From Dehalococcoidia bacterium (GTDB taxonomy: Bacteria; Chloroflexota; Dehalococcoidia; Bin125): a stretch of DNA of 64,000 bases. The notes beneath the pieces were generated by a model that had not been told where the DNA came from, made no database searches, and was given only the letters and a program-made list of their open reading frames with translations. Where the stretch lies: assembly GCA_022826965.1 (NCBI GenBank), contig JAJDTU010000005.1, positions 248,001-312,000 on the forward strand, in the 5' to 3' direction. The position numbers and the translations under genes are program-made. Positions 8,238 through 16,518 of this stretch are shown here, piece after piece. Numbering within the stretch: position 1 is the stretch's first letter; every line of letters begins with the position of its first letter.

Positions 8238-8858
8238 TTGAGCAATTCACCTCGACCCGCCGAACATCCGCAGCGGCCAATCACCGAACGCCGACTCGCC
8301 CGGATGCGGGAAGTCCTCGACCGTCGTCACGACGATCTGGTCGTCGTGCTGGAGAACATCCACGACGCGCACAACGCCTCCGCGATTCTGCGTAGCTGCG
8401 ACGCCTTCGGAGTTGGTCGAATTGCGCTCGTCTACAACAACCAGGTCTTCCCCGAGATTTCCGGCGGGGTCGCGGCCAGGGTCGAAAAATGGCTCCAGAT
8501 TGATCGGTACGGGTCGGCCGAGGAGTGCGTGTCGGCGCTCAAGTCTGAGGGAATCACGGTCTACGCCACCCAGCTGACCGAAGATGCGGAAGATTATCTC
8601 AGCGTCGATTTTCTCGGCCCATCGGCAATCGTGCTGGGCAATGAACACGCAGGTTGCTCGGCCGAGATGGTCGGCCTGGCCGATGGTGGGATCATCGTTC
8701 CCATGGTCGGGTTCGTGCAGTCGCTCAATGTCTCGGTCGCGGCGGCCGTCGTGATGGCCGAGATGGCCCGGCAACGCAGAAACTCCGAACCGGCCTGGAC
8801 CGCACGCAAGGCGGAATTGGAACAGTCGTGGATCGACCGGGAGTCGTCTCCGCGCTGA
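8238..8858 (+). CDS. TrmH/SpoU-family RNA 2'-O-methyltransferase
   Basis: SPOUT-class methyltransferase of 206 residues, of the size of TrmH (tRNA Gm18). The three family motifs are 'HNASAILRSCDAFGVG' (motif 1), 'AIVLGNEHAGCS' (motif 2) and 'VPMVGFVQSLNVSVAAAVV' (motif 3, forming the SAM-binding knot). The first usable start is TTG at 8238; an internal ATG at 8304 would remove part of the N-terminal helix 'ITERRLARMREVL' that TrmH proteins carry. The upstream region contains an iterated 10-mer. A second SPOUT gene, fused to HEAT repeats, lies at 31830. Confidence 0.87.
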   Translation: MSNSPRPAEHPQRPITERRLARMREVLDRRHDDLVVVLENIHDAHNASAILRSCDAFGVGRIALVYNNQVFPEISGGVAARVEKWLQIDRYGSAEECVSALKSEGITVYATQLTEDAEDYLSVDFLGPSAIVLGNEHAGCSAEMVGLADGGIIVPMVGFVQSLNVSVAAAVVMAEMARQRRNSEPAWTARKAELEQSWIDRESSPR

Positions 8859-8920
8859 CGCTCAGGGACGTCGTGTAGCATCGCTGTGGACAACCTCGAT
8901 TACACGTGAAGGAGCACAGG

Positions 8921-9337
8921 ATGGCCGACTACGCCGGCAGGCTGCCCACGCCAACCCCTGAATCGCAGCCCTATTGGGACGGTCTCAAAGAGCACAAACT
9001 GATGCTGCCGACCTGCGACCCATGCGGCCCGTTCTTCTACCCGCGTCCATTCTGCCCAGAACCCGGCTGCTTTAGCTGGGACATTGACTGGACCGAGGCA
9101 TCGGGCAAGGGCAAGGTACATACCTTTGTCATCTCGCATCAGCCGATTCCTCCGTACAACACCGAAGACAACCCGCCGCCCTACGTGATCGCCGTCATCG
9201 AGCTTGAAGAGGGTCCGCGCATGATGTCGAATCTGATCATCGACGATCCCTACGCGACCGAGGTCGATATGGACGTCGAGATCGTCTACGACGACGTGAC
9301 CGACGACGTCACGCTGCCCAAGTTCAAGCCCGTCTGA
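8921..9337 (+). CDS. Zn-ribbon OB-fold (DUF35) protein
   Basis: 138 residues. N-terminal rubredoxin-like zinc ribbon with cysteines in 'CDPCG' and 'CPEPGC', followed by an OB-fold ('GKGKVHTFVISHQPIPPYN', 'PPYVIAVIELEEGPRMMSNL'). DUF35 proteins bind acyl-CoA and form complexes with thiolase-like partners such as the steroid side-chain aldolase Ltp2/ChsH2. The next gene is such a partner. The ATG at 8921 is chosen because it follows AAGGAG at 8909-8914; the alternative GTG at 8906 precedes that site. Confidence 0.88.
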   Translation: MADYAGRLPTPTPESQPYWDGLKEHKLMLPTCDPCGPFFYPRPFCPEPGCFSWDIDWTEASGKGKVHTFVISHQPIPPYNTEDNPPPYVIAVIELEEGPRMMSNLIIDDPYATEVDMDVEIVYDDVTDDVTLPKFKPV

Positions 9338-9388
9338 GCGCTAATCGGCTCACCTTCCTGACAATCATCGCCGAAACGGAGATCACTC

Positions 9389-10591
9389 ATGGATCAGATT
9401 CGACACAAGGTCGCGATCGTCGGCGCCGCCGAGACCGACGACTTGGGACAGCTTCCCCACATGTCTCGGCTCGCCTTGCACGCCGAGTCGGCCAGGAACG
9501 CCCTCGACGACGCCGGCATGTCGCTGGCCGACGTCGACGGCCTGCTCTGCGCCGGCGCCATCCCCAATGAAGTCGCCGAGTACCTCGGCATTCAGCCCCG
9601 CTACGTCGACGGCACCTCGGTCGGCGGCTGCTCGTTCATGATCCACGTCCGCCATGCCGTCGCCGCGATCATGGCCGGCTACTGCGATGTCGCGCTCGTC
9701 ACCCACGGCGAGAGCGGACGCTCCGGCGTCGACATGCCGCGCGGCGGCGGCTCCGCCTCGCCCGGCGGACAGTACGAAGCGCCCTTCGCTATCGGCGGCG
9801 CACCGACCACGTTCTCCATTCCCGTGCTGCGCCACTTCCACGAGTACGGCACGACCAAGGAACATCTCGCGCACATTGCAGCCGCGACCCGCGCCTGGGC
9901 CAACCTCAACCCCATGGCGATGATGGGCATCCACCGCCGCGCTCCGGAACGCGGCGGCGGGCCAATCACCCCACAGGACGTGCTCAACTCGCGGATGATC
10001 TGCTACCCGTTCAACCTGCTCGACTGCTGTGTCGTCGCCGACGGCGGCGGAGCGCTCGTGCTCGTCTCGGAAGAGCGCGCCAGGGACTTCGCCAAGGACC
10101 CCGTCTACGTACTCGGCGCGGGCGAGGCGGCGGCGCACTGGATGGTCTCGCAAATGCGCGACCACACCACCGCCGACGGCTACCGCATCTCCGGCGAGGC
10201 CGCCTACAAGAGCGCCGGCCTCGGCCCGCAGGACATCGACCACTGCATGTTCTACGACGCCTTCACCTTCACCCCGCTGATGGCCGCCGAGGACCTCGGC
10301 TTCGTGCCCAAGGGCGAGGGCGGTCCGTTCTTCGCCGAGACCAGGACCGGTCCCGACGGCGAGGTCATCTACAAGTCCGGCCCAGGCGGAGACTTCCCGA
10401 TGAACACCAACGGCGGCGGCCTCTCCTACTGCCACACCGGTATGTACGGCATGTTCGCCATCATCGAATCGGTCCGCCAGCTCCGAGGCGAATGCGGCGA
10501 CCGCCAGGTTCCCGACGTCAACGTCAGCATGGCTCACGGCCCCGGCGGCATGTTCGCCTCCGCAGGAACGATCATCCTCTCGAACGCCTGA
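9389..10591 (+). CDS. thiolase-like (SCP2/Ltp2-type) acyl-CoA enzyme
   Basis: 400 residues of thiolase fold, begun by 'VAIVGAAETDDLGQLP'. The position of the nucleophilic cysteine reads 'SVGGCSFMIHVRHAVAAI'. The C-terminal region holds 'MFYDAFTFTPLMAAEDLGF' and 'NTNGGGLSYCHTGMYG', as in lipid-transfer thiolases and Ltp2 aldolases. Paired with the DUF35 gene 51 bp upstream, it probably forms a heteromeric complex that cleaves or condenses a beta-keto- or beta-hydroxyacyl-CoA. Whether it is a thiolase or a retro-aldolase cannot be decided. A strong inverted repeat follows the stop. Confidence 0.87.
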   Translation: MDQIRHKVAIVGAAETDDLGQLPHMSRLALHAESARNALDDAGMSLADVDGLLCAGAIPNEVAEYLGIQPRYVDGTSVGGCSFMIHVRHAVAAIMAGYCDVALVTHGESGRSGVDMPRGGGSASPGGQYEAPFAIGGAPTTFSIPVLRHFHEYGTTKEHLAHIAAATRAWANLNPMAMMGIHRRAPERGGGPITPQDVLNSRMICYPFNLLDCCVVADGGGALVLVSEERARDFAKDPVYVLGAGEAAAHWMVSQMRDHTTADGYRISGEAAYKSAGLGPQDIDHCMFYDAFTFTPLMAAEDLGFVPKGEGGPFFAETRTGPDGEVIYKSGPGGDFPMNTNGGGLSYCHTGMYGMFAIIESVRQLRGECGDRQVPDVNVSMAHGPGGMFASAGTIILSNA

Positions 10592-10614
10592 CCCCAATCG
10601 CCGACCAAACCTGT

Positions 10615-10652
10615 AGGGGCGGCCCCTGCGACGGTACGCGTGGGCCGCCCCT
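10615..10652. terminator. bidirectional terminator-like inverted repeat
   Basis: Perfect 11-bp arms AGGGGCGGCCC (10615-10625) and GGGCCGCCCCT (10642-10652) around a 16-nt loop, located between the convergent thiolase and MFS genes. There is no T-tract, so intrinsic termination is uncertain. It could also be one of the dispersed GC-rich palindromes found in such genomes. Confidence 0.55.
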
Positions 10653-10672
10653 TCGCTTGTCCGCGCTCCGGG

Positions 10673-12001
10673 TCACGCGCTCATCCGCACCGGCGCCTCC
10701 GGATGCCGGGCCAGCAACACGCTCACGGCCGCGCTCAGTAGCAGCCCGACAAACACCACATAGATCAGGTCGTACGATCCGCGGCTGTCAATCACCAACC
10801 CGGAGACGAACGGTCCGAACGCATTGATCAAGAGCTGCGGCGGCGCGGTCACGGAGCGGATCCGCCCCACCGAGTAGCGGCCGAAGTAGTCCGGGAACGA
10901 GATTCGATTAAGCGGCAGTTGCGCGCCGAACGCCAGTCCGTGCCAGACCGCGAAGACGAACGCCATCCAGACGCTGTCGGTCAGCACGAACCAGATCAGC
11001 GCGCTGGTCGTGATCAGGATGACCAGGGGCAGGGAGTAGCGAACGGCCAGACGCTGCCGCAGCTCGCCACCGAGCACGCCGCCGATGATCCCCATTCCCG
11101 CCCACAAGGCCAGCGCGCTGCGCGCGGTATCGGCGTCGATGCCGTTCTGGGTCATATGCGAAACGAAGGTGAAGTTCACCGACCCGCTGACCGCCATCAG
11201 AATTGTCGTGCCGAACAGCAGCAGCCAGAACGCCCGCGTACGCATCGCCTCGCGGACCGTCCAGTCCGGATCCGAAGACAGGACGGGGTTCGCCTCCGAC
11301 GATGCAATCGACGCTCTGGATCGACGGCCGTCCGGCCGCAGGCCCACATCCTCGGGTCGGCGTCTCAGGATCAGTGACGGCAGCCAACCGACGACGACCA
11401 CCAGCACCGCCATCAGGATGAAGGCCTCGCGCAGGCCGCCGAGCCAGAGGCCGGCCGAGATGACCAGCGGGAAGATCATCATCCCGCCCCGCGTACCCAC
11501 CATCGTTAGGCCCATCGCTGACCCGCGCCGTTGGATGAACCAGTTCGCGATCACCACCACGACCGCAATGTCGATCACCGCCACCGTGATCCCGCGGCCC
11601 ACTCCCCAGATCAGAAGAAACTGCCAGAGTTCGGAGATGAAGCCAAGCGCCACCAGCAGCCCGGCCACCAGCCCAACCGATCCAAACAGCAACCAGCGCG
11701 CCCCGTGACGATCGGCGATCGGCCCGACGAAGGTCGCGATCACGCCACCGCCCACACCGCCGATCACCATCGTCAAACCGATCGAGGCCGTGCTCCAGCC
11801 GTATTCGGCCTGCAGATCCGGAGTGATCGCGCCGAGGACCGGATTGAAGAATGTGACCGCGGCAAACGACGACATCGACGCGGCCGCGGCGATCCACCAG
11901 CCCGCGAAGACTCGTCTGAACGGTCGCGAATACAGGACTCGAGGGAGACGCTCGCGGCGCCTCACCAGCAGGTGCCTCTGCGGGTTGGGCGACTGGCTCA
12001 T
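10673..12001 (-). CDS. MFS transporter (12 predicted helices)
   Basis: Major facilitator of 442 residues in the inner membrane. Predicted helices include 'FAGWWIAAAASMSSFAAVTFF', a second segment at 'GLTMVIGGVGGGVIATFVG', then the loop 'GPIADRHGARWLL', which matches the MFS A-motif (G-x3-D-x2-G-R). Overall pattern resembles monocarboxylate/oxalate-formate type carriers, but the substrate is inferred only loosely. The ATG at 12001 is preferred over a GTG at 12010. Divergent from the hydroxyacid dehydrogenase at 12065, so it may import a substrate of that cluster. Confidence 0.85.
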   Translation of the reverse strand: MSQSPNPQRHLLVRRRERLPRVLYSRPFRRVFAGWWIAAAASMSSFAAVTFFNPVLGAITPDLQAEYGWSTASIGLTMVIGGVGGGVIATFVGPIADRHGARWLLFGSVGLVAGLLVALGFISELWQFLLIWGVGRGITVAVIDIAVVVVIANWFIQRRGSAMGLTMVGTRGGMMIFPLVISAGLWLGGLREAFILMAVLVVVVGWLPSLILRRRPEDVGLRPDGRRSRASIASSEANPVLSSDPDWTVREAMRTRAFWLLLFGTTILMAVSGSVNFTFVSHMTQNGIDADTARSALALWAGMGIIGGVLGGELRQRLAVRYSLPLVILITTSALIWFVLTDSVWMAFVFAVWHGLAFGAQLPLNRISFPDYFGRYSVGRIRSVTAPPQLLINAFGPFVSGLVIDSRGSYDLIYVVFVGLLLSAAVSVLLARHPEAPVRMSA

Positions 12002-12064
12002 GAACGCCACTACCCTACCGCTAGGACTCGACCGCCAGAGTGGCCCAACACCCGCGGAGGCGCC

Positions 12065-13066
12065 ATGGCCAACCCGACCTTGCGTGTCGGCGTGACTACC
12101 GAACTCAATCAGCGCGCCGGCGCCCGGCTGCTCGAGATCGCCCCCGACGCCGACATCGTGCTGCTTGACACCGATGGATCCTGGTCGAGCGATCCTGCGG
12201 GGCTCGACGCCTTCTTCTTCTCAGAGGACCTCTACTACCTCGCCAACTCGGTCGGCGCCATCGTCGAGTTGCTCGAGCACTCGCCTCCAGCCTGGCTTCA
12301 GACCGCCAGCACCGGGGTCGATCACACCGTTTACGCCACGCTGCTTGAGTCTGGTTCGATCGTGACCAACGCGCCCGGGGTCCACGCCGGGCCGATCGCC
12401 GAGTACGTCTTCGCCTACATCCTCAGTCACATCAAGCGGTTGCCGAAGCACGCCTCCAACCAGGCCGAGCGCGCGTGGACGCCGCTCGAGTCGGTCGAAC
12501 TCGCTGGCCAGACCCTGGGCATCGTCGGCTACGGAGGAATCGGAGAAGCCTGCGCCAAACTCGCAAAGGCCTTCGGCATGCGAACGCTCGCAACCAAGCG
12601 CCGACAACCGAACGACGCCAATCTCGACCAGCACTTCCCTCCCGACCGCCTCCACGACCTGCTTGCCGCCAGTGATTATGTCGTGCTCTGCTGCCCACTC
12701 ACCGACGAGACACTGAACCTGATCGACGCCGACGCCCTCACCGCCATGCGACCCCACGCGCTGCTGATCAACGTCGCCCGCGGCCGGGTCGTCGATGTCG
12801 ATGCACTCGGTTCGGCTCTGAAGTCCGGTCGTATTGGCGGCGCAGTCCTCGATGTCGCGCCGCTCGAGCCTCTGACTCCCGATTCGCCGCTCTGGGACCT
12901 GCCCAACTGCCGGATCACGCCCCATGATTCCTGCCACGTCGATTCGTCGTACATGCGCACCGCCGAGTTCTTCCTCACCAACTTGGCCCATCTCGCGGCT
13001 GGCGAGCCGCTCGAGTGGGTCGTGGCGGACATCGAACTGTCCGATCCCAGCATCGGGGACGTCTAG
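12065..13066 (+). CDS. D-2-hydroxyacid dehydrogenase
   Basis: 333 residues. The nucleotide-binding site is 'LGIVGYGGIGEACAKLAKAFG'. Catalytic Arg, Glu and His are in 'INVARGRVVDVDAL', 'DVAPLEPLTPDSPLW' and 'RITPHDSCH'. The residues after the second strand read 'LATKRRQ' instead of the acidic residue usual in NAD enzymes, suggesting NADP(H) preference. The ATG at 12065 follows GGAGG at 12056-12060. It begins a plus-strand cluster with a CoA-transferase, a second dehydrogenase, an aldolase and LDH2. The substrate 2-hydroxy/2-oxo acid is unknown. Confidence 0.88.
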   Translation: MANPTLRVGVTTELNQRAGARLLEIAPDADIVLLDTDGSWSSDPAGLDAFFFSEDLYYLANSVGAIVELLEHSPPAWLQTASTGVDHTVYATLLESGSIVTNAPGVHAGPIAEYVFAYILSHIKRLPKHASNQAERAWTPLESVELAGQTLGIVGYGGIGEACAKLAKAFGMRTLATKRRQPNDANLDQHFPPDRLHDLLAASDYVVLCCPLTDETLNLIDADALTAMRPHALLINVARGRVVDVDALGSALKSGRIGGAVLDVAPLEPLTPDSPLWDLPNCRITPHDSCHVDSSYMRTAEFFLTNLAHLAAGEPLEWVVADIELSDPSIGDV

Positions 13067-13074
13067 GAGCCGAT

Positions 13075-14328
13075 ATGACGAACAATGTCCATCCAAACGG
13101 GCCGCTCGCGGGCGTCCGCGTGCTCGACCTGACCTGGGTCCTGGCTGGACCCTACGCGGCGATGATCCTCTGCGACCTCGGCGCGGAGGTGGTCAAGGTC
13201 GAACGACCTCCACACGGCGATGTGGCTCGAACGACCGGACCGTTCGTCAACAACGAATCCATGTACTTCCAGTCGGTCAACCGGGGCAAGCGCAGCATCT
13301 CGATCAACCTGCGCAGCGACGAAGGCCGCGACCTCTTCCTTCGCCTCGTCGACCAAGCAGACGTGGTGATGGAGAACTTCACGCCGGGTGTGATGGACAA
13401 GCTCGGCATCGGTCCCGATGCGTTGCTGGAGCGCAACCCGCGCCTGATCTTCGCCTCCACTTCAGGCTTCGGGCAGACGGGACCGCTGCGCAACAAGCCG
13501 GCGCTCGACATCATCGTCCAGGGCATGGGCGGTGTGATGAGCATCACCGGCTACCCCGACGAGCCTCCGGCCAGGCCGGGCACGTCGATTGGCGACATTT
13601 GCGGCGGCTTCTACACCGCTATCGGCATCCTCGCCGCCCTGCGAGAACGGGATCTCAGTGGACAGGGCCAATCGGTCGACATTTCGATGCTCGACTGCCA
13701 GATCTCGATCCTCGAAAACGCGGTGGCGCGCTACTTCTCCACCGGCAAGGAACCCGGACCGCTCGGAACCCGCCATCCGTCGGCAACCCCGTTCCAGGCG
13801 TTCCCGACGGCTGATGGTTGGATGGTCGTGGCGCTCTCCTGGGGTGTCGAGAATCAGTGGGAGCTGTTCTGCGCCGAGCTGGGCTTGCCGGAGTTGGTCG
13901 GTGATCCACGCTTCGAGACTTCGTTCAAACGAACCGAAAACCACGCAGAGTTGGAGCCGTTGCTGTTCGAAGCCACGCGAAGACAGACGACCGACTACTG
14001 GGTCACGACTCTGGAGCCGTACAACATCCCGATCGGCCCGCTCAACACGATCGGCCAGGCGGTCCGCCAGGAGCAGATCGCCGCTCGCGAGATGATTACG
14101 ACCGTCCATCACCCGATCGCCGGCGACGTCACGATGGCGGCATCGCCGCTCAAACTGTCGCGCACGCCGGGTCGCGTCTACGGATATGCCCCAGCGTTCG
14201 CACAGGACACCTGCGCCGTGCTGCAAGAGTGGTTGGGCATTCCCGAGGACCAGACTGCGCTGCTCGCGGAGGCCGGCGTCGTGCTCACCGAGGGTGGTCC
14301 TGATATCGCCGCCTACCTCAGCGCCTGA
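13075..14328 (+). CDS. CaiB/BaiF family III CoA-transferase
   Basis: 417 residues. The family opening is 'LAGVRVLDLTWVLAGPYAAM' followed by 'LGAEVVKVERP'. The catalytic aspartate (Asp169 of formyl-CoA transferase) corresponds to Asp207 in 'GQSVDISMLDCQIS', so this copy keeps the classical residue. It moves CoA between carboxylic acids. The ATG at 13075 follows GGAG at 13066-13069, which overlaps the dehydrogenase stop, so the two genes are coupled. Probably activates the acid handled by this cluster. Confidence 0.92.
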   Translation: MTNNVHPNGPLAGVRVLDLTWVLAGPYAAMILCDLGAEVVKVERPPHGDVARTTGPFVNNESMYFQSVNRGKRSISINLRSDEGRDLFLRLVDQADVVMENFTPGVMDKLGIGPDALLERNPRLIFASTSGFGQTGPLRNKPALDIIVQGMGGVMSITGYPDEPPARPGTSIGDICGGFYTAIGILAALRERDLSGQGQSVDISMLDCQISILENAVARYFSTGKEPGPLGTRHPSATPFQAFPTADGWMVVALSWGVENQWELFCAELGLPELVGDPRFETSFKRTENHAELEPLLFEATRRQTTDYWVTTLEPYNIPIGPLNTIGQAVRQEQIAAREMITTVHHPIAGDVTMAASPLKLSRTPGRVYGYAPAFAQDTCAVLQEWLGIPEDQTALLAEAGVVLTEGGPDIAAYLSA

Positions 14329-14329
14329 A

Positions 14330-14689
14330 ATGTCGTTCAGGTCCCAACTCGCGAAGGCTCGGACCGCGCTCAAGCAGCGACTCCGCCCCGAACCGATCGA
14401 GATCGAGCTCGACGTCGTGGAGCAGCTCATCGTGCAGCACCTGCTGCTCGTTGAGCAGGCCTCCTTCGACGAACTGGTCGACGCCGTGCTCGTCTCACGC
14501 CCGACCGCGAATGAACAGCAGGTGCGACTCTCCCTCATCCGCTTCGAGTCGTTTCGGCTGATCAATCGCATCCTGCATCCGGAACTGGAGCCCGGAAAGC
14601 AGATGTCGTTTACGCTCACTCCTGACGGCCGGCGGCTGAAGACGGTCATCCCCGCTGTGCCGCGATCCCGAATTCAAACCTGGCTGTAG
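14330..14689 (+). CDS. small conserved-looking protein, possible winged helix
   Basis: 119 residues starting 1 nt after the CoA-transferase stop, so translation is surely coupled. A charged N-terminus ('SQLAKARTALKQRLRPEPIE') is followed by 'VVEQLIVQHLLLVEQASFDELVDAVL'. Next come 'EQQVRLSLIRFESFRLINRI' and 'SFTLTPDGRRLKTVI', an arrangement compatible with a small winged-helix domain. I do not recognise the family. It could be a local regulator or an accessory subunit of the cluster. No membrane segment or cysteine motif is seen. Confidence 0.65.
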   Translation: MSFRSQLAKARTALKQRLRPEPIEIELDVVEQLIVQHLLLVEQASFDELVDAVLVSRPTANEQQVRLSLIRFESFRLINRILHPELEPGKQMSFTLTPDGRRLKTVIPAVPRSRIQTWL

Positions 14690-14716
14690 CCACATAGTGC
14701 GTTGGAGGAGTTCTCG

Positions 14717-15715
14717 ATGGCGAAGTTCAAGGTGTACCACATCGATTCGCGCCCGGAGCGGCAGCCGCACGTGGCCGAAGCTGAGCAACTGGCCAGGGCC
14801 GACGCGGAACTGGTCGCTCTGAGCCTGGAACAGCAGGAGGACATCCCCTCGAACGTCGCCGACGCCGACGGAATCATCTGCGGCTATCGCCACGTTGGCA
14901 AGGACATCTTCGACGCCGCGCCCGACCTCAAGGTCGTGGTGCGCTACGGCATTGGCTTCGACAACATCGACTGGCAGACCGCAGTCGACTACGACATCGT
15001 CGTCTGCAACATCACCGACTACTGCATCAACGAGGTCGCCACGCACGCGATTTCGCTGCTGCTGGCGCTCAATCGCAAGCTGATCGCCCACAACGACGCC
15101 GCGCGCTCAGGAGAGCGCGTCCCGCTCGGGCCGTCCGGGTCGCTCTACGGTGAGACGCTGGGCCTGGTCGCGTTTGGCCATATCGCGCAGCAGGCTGCGA
15201 TTCGTGCCCAGGCGTTCGGGTTGGATGTAATCGCCTACGACCCCTACCAGGACCCGGCCGTTGCCGAGGCCGCAGGGGTTCGGCTGACGTCGCTGGAAGA
15301 GGTGATGCAAGCCGACTACGTGTCCGTCCATCCTCCCTTGAGCCCTGAGACCAGAGGAATCGTCGGAGCCGAACAGTTGGCGCTGATGAAGCCGACGGCG
15401 TACCTGATCACCACGTGCCGCGGAGGCGTCGTGAGCGAGCAAGCGCTCTACGACGCGCTCAAGAACGGGCAGATTGCGGGCGCCGGGGTTGATGTCTGGG
15501 ACCCGGAACCCGTACACAAGGACCACCCGTTGCTGGAGTTCGACAACGTCGTCGCCACCCCCCACTCCGCCTTCTACTCCGAGGCCTCGATGCCACTCCT
15601 GCTCCAGCGAGTCGGTGAAGCGGCCGCCGATGTGCTGCAGGGTTACTTGCCGCGTTCCGTCGTGAACAAGGCCGTGCTCGACAAGGTCTCACTGACACCG
15701 CACCCGGACCGCTAA
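14717..15715 (+). CDS. D-2-hydroxyacid dehydrogenase, CtBP-like
   Basis: 332 residues of the C-terminal-binding-protein type. Opening 'KFKVYHIDSRPERQPHVAEA', then 'VVVRYGIGFDNIDWQTA'. The nucleotide-binding loop 'LGLVAFGHIAQQAAIRAQAFG' lacks the last glycine of GxGxxG. The strand-2 Asp in 'VIAYDPYQDP' points to NAD(H). Catalytic Arg, Glu and His are in 'TTCRGGVVSEQAL', 'DVWDPEPVHKDHPL' and 'VATPHSAF'. The ATG at 14717 follows GGAGG at 14705-14709. Its stop overlaps the convergent Dph6-like gene by 4 bp (CTAA). Confidence 0.88.
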   Translation: MAKFKVYHIDSRPERQPHVAEAEQLARADAELVALSLEQQEDIPSNVADADGIICGYRHVGKDIFDAAPDLKVVVRYGIGFDNIDWQTAVDYDIVVCNITDYCINEVATHAISLLLALNRKLIAHNDAARSGERVPLGPSGSLYGETLGLVAFGHIAQQAAIRAQAFGLDVIAYDPYQDPAVAEAAGVRLTSLEEVMQADYVSVHPPLSPETRGIVGAEQLALMKPTAYLITTCRGGVVSEQALYDALKNGQIAGAGVDVWDPEPVHKDHPLLEFDNVVATPHSAFYSEASMPLLLQRVGEAAADVLQGYLPRSVVNKAVLDKVSLTPHPDR

Positions 15716-16440
15716 TCCTTGAGCAACTCCACGTCCGCATACCAGGCGGTCACGGTTCCGCCGGAACCGTCGTGGTTGCGGCTAACCGGACGGCCTACGA
15801 TCTCGCCGGGACCCGCCGCAATCGGCCGGTCAAACATCGGACCATCAATGACGCACGTGTGAAACTCGCCGTTCTCGCCGAGTGGATCCGTGCCTTCGGG
15901 CAGGTCGTCCAGGAACGACTGGTCGAACCAGCGACCGGCGAAGCTGCGATCGAGTTTCGACGTCGGGCTCACGGCAGTCACGATTGCCCTCAAACCCGAG
16001 CTCAACATGGTCTGAGCCAGCTCGTCGGTCGGCATACCCCAGACCGGGAAGATCGCCTCGAAACCCGTGCCCTCGAGGTTCGTCTCCCGGTACTCACGAA
16101 TGTCCGCGAGAAAGAGGTCGCCGAAGGCGAACGTGTCGGCGGTAAGGTCGGGCGGCAGATCTCGAACCCGCTGGAGAAACTGCGTCATTGCGGCTTCGTA
16201 AGCCTCGTTTGGACATGGATAGGGGATCGGAATCTCGTACAGCGGCAGGCCCAGGCGCTCGGCATGAACTCGTAGAACCCGGCGCGGTGTCGCCTGTATG
16301 GCGACGCGCTCGAAGTGCGGCGTGACCGTCGTGAAGATACCGCGAACGTCGTACTGACCAGGCTGTTGGCGCAGGATATGCAGCGCCCACGCTGAGTCCT
16401 TTCCCGACGACCAGGAGACCATGACGGGACGAGTCGCCAT
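15712..16440 (-). CDS. Dph6-like ATP-pyrophosphatase
   Basis: 242 residues with the N-type ATP pyrophosphatase loop 'VMVSWSSGKDSAWALHIL' (SGGKDS family). A Dph6/diphthine-ammonia-ligase-like middle follows, 'FGDLFLADIREYRE' and 'PVWGMPTDELAQTMLSSGLRAIVTAV', then 'DPLGENGEFHTCVIDGPMF', which is diagnostic of the family. Bacteria lack diphthamide, so the true reaction is an unknown ATP-dependent amidation or similar. The frame runs far upstream, but the ATG at 16440 begins the P-loop region. A GAAGG lies 8 nt before the start. Transcribed against the surrounding catabolic cluster. Confidence 0.88.
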   Translation of the reverse strand: MATRPVMVSWSSGKDSAWALHILRQQPGQYDVRGIFTTVTPHFERVAIQATPRRVLRVHAERLGLPLYEIPIPYPCPNEAYEAAMTQFLQRVRDLPPDLTADTFAFGDLFLADIREYRETNLEGTGFEAIFPVWGMPTDELAQTMLSSGLRAIVTAVSPTSKLDRSFAGRWFDQSFLDDLPEGTDPLGENGEFHTCVIDGPMFDRPIAAGPGEIVGRPVSRNHDGSGGTVTAWYADVELLKD

Positions 16441-16518
16441 AGACGAAACCTTCAGTTCATCGTGTACGCTCTTGTGTAACCCCCATGACAGTAACTCTTC
16501 CGATGTCGGAGGCACCCA

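Noticed and set aside
9383-10597. Long open frame opposite the thiolase gene
   Set aside because: Mirror of a strong thiolase reading frame; translation is Asp/Gly/Val-rich with no recognisable domain.
11531-12064. Extended N-terminus before the D-2-hydroxyacid dehydrogenase at 12065
   Set aside because: The extra residues lie antisense to the MFS gene, have biased composition, and a good ribosome-binding site precedes the ATG at 12065.
13462-14649. Minus-strand frame opposite the CaiB/BaiF gene at 13075
   Set aside because: Shadow of a family-matching plus-strand gene; no motifs, and it also spans the small gene's antisense.
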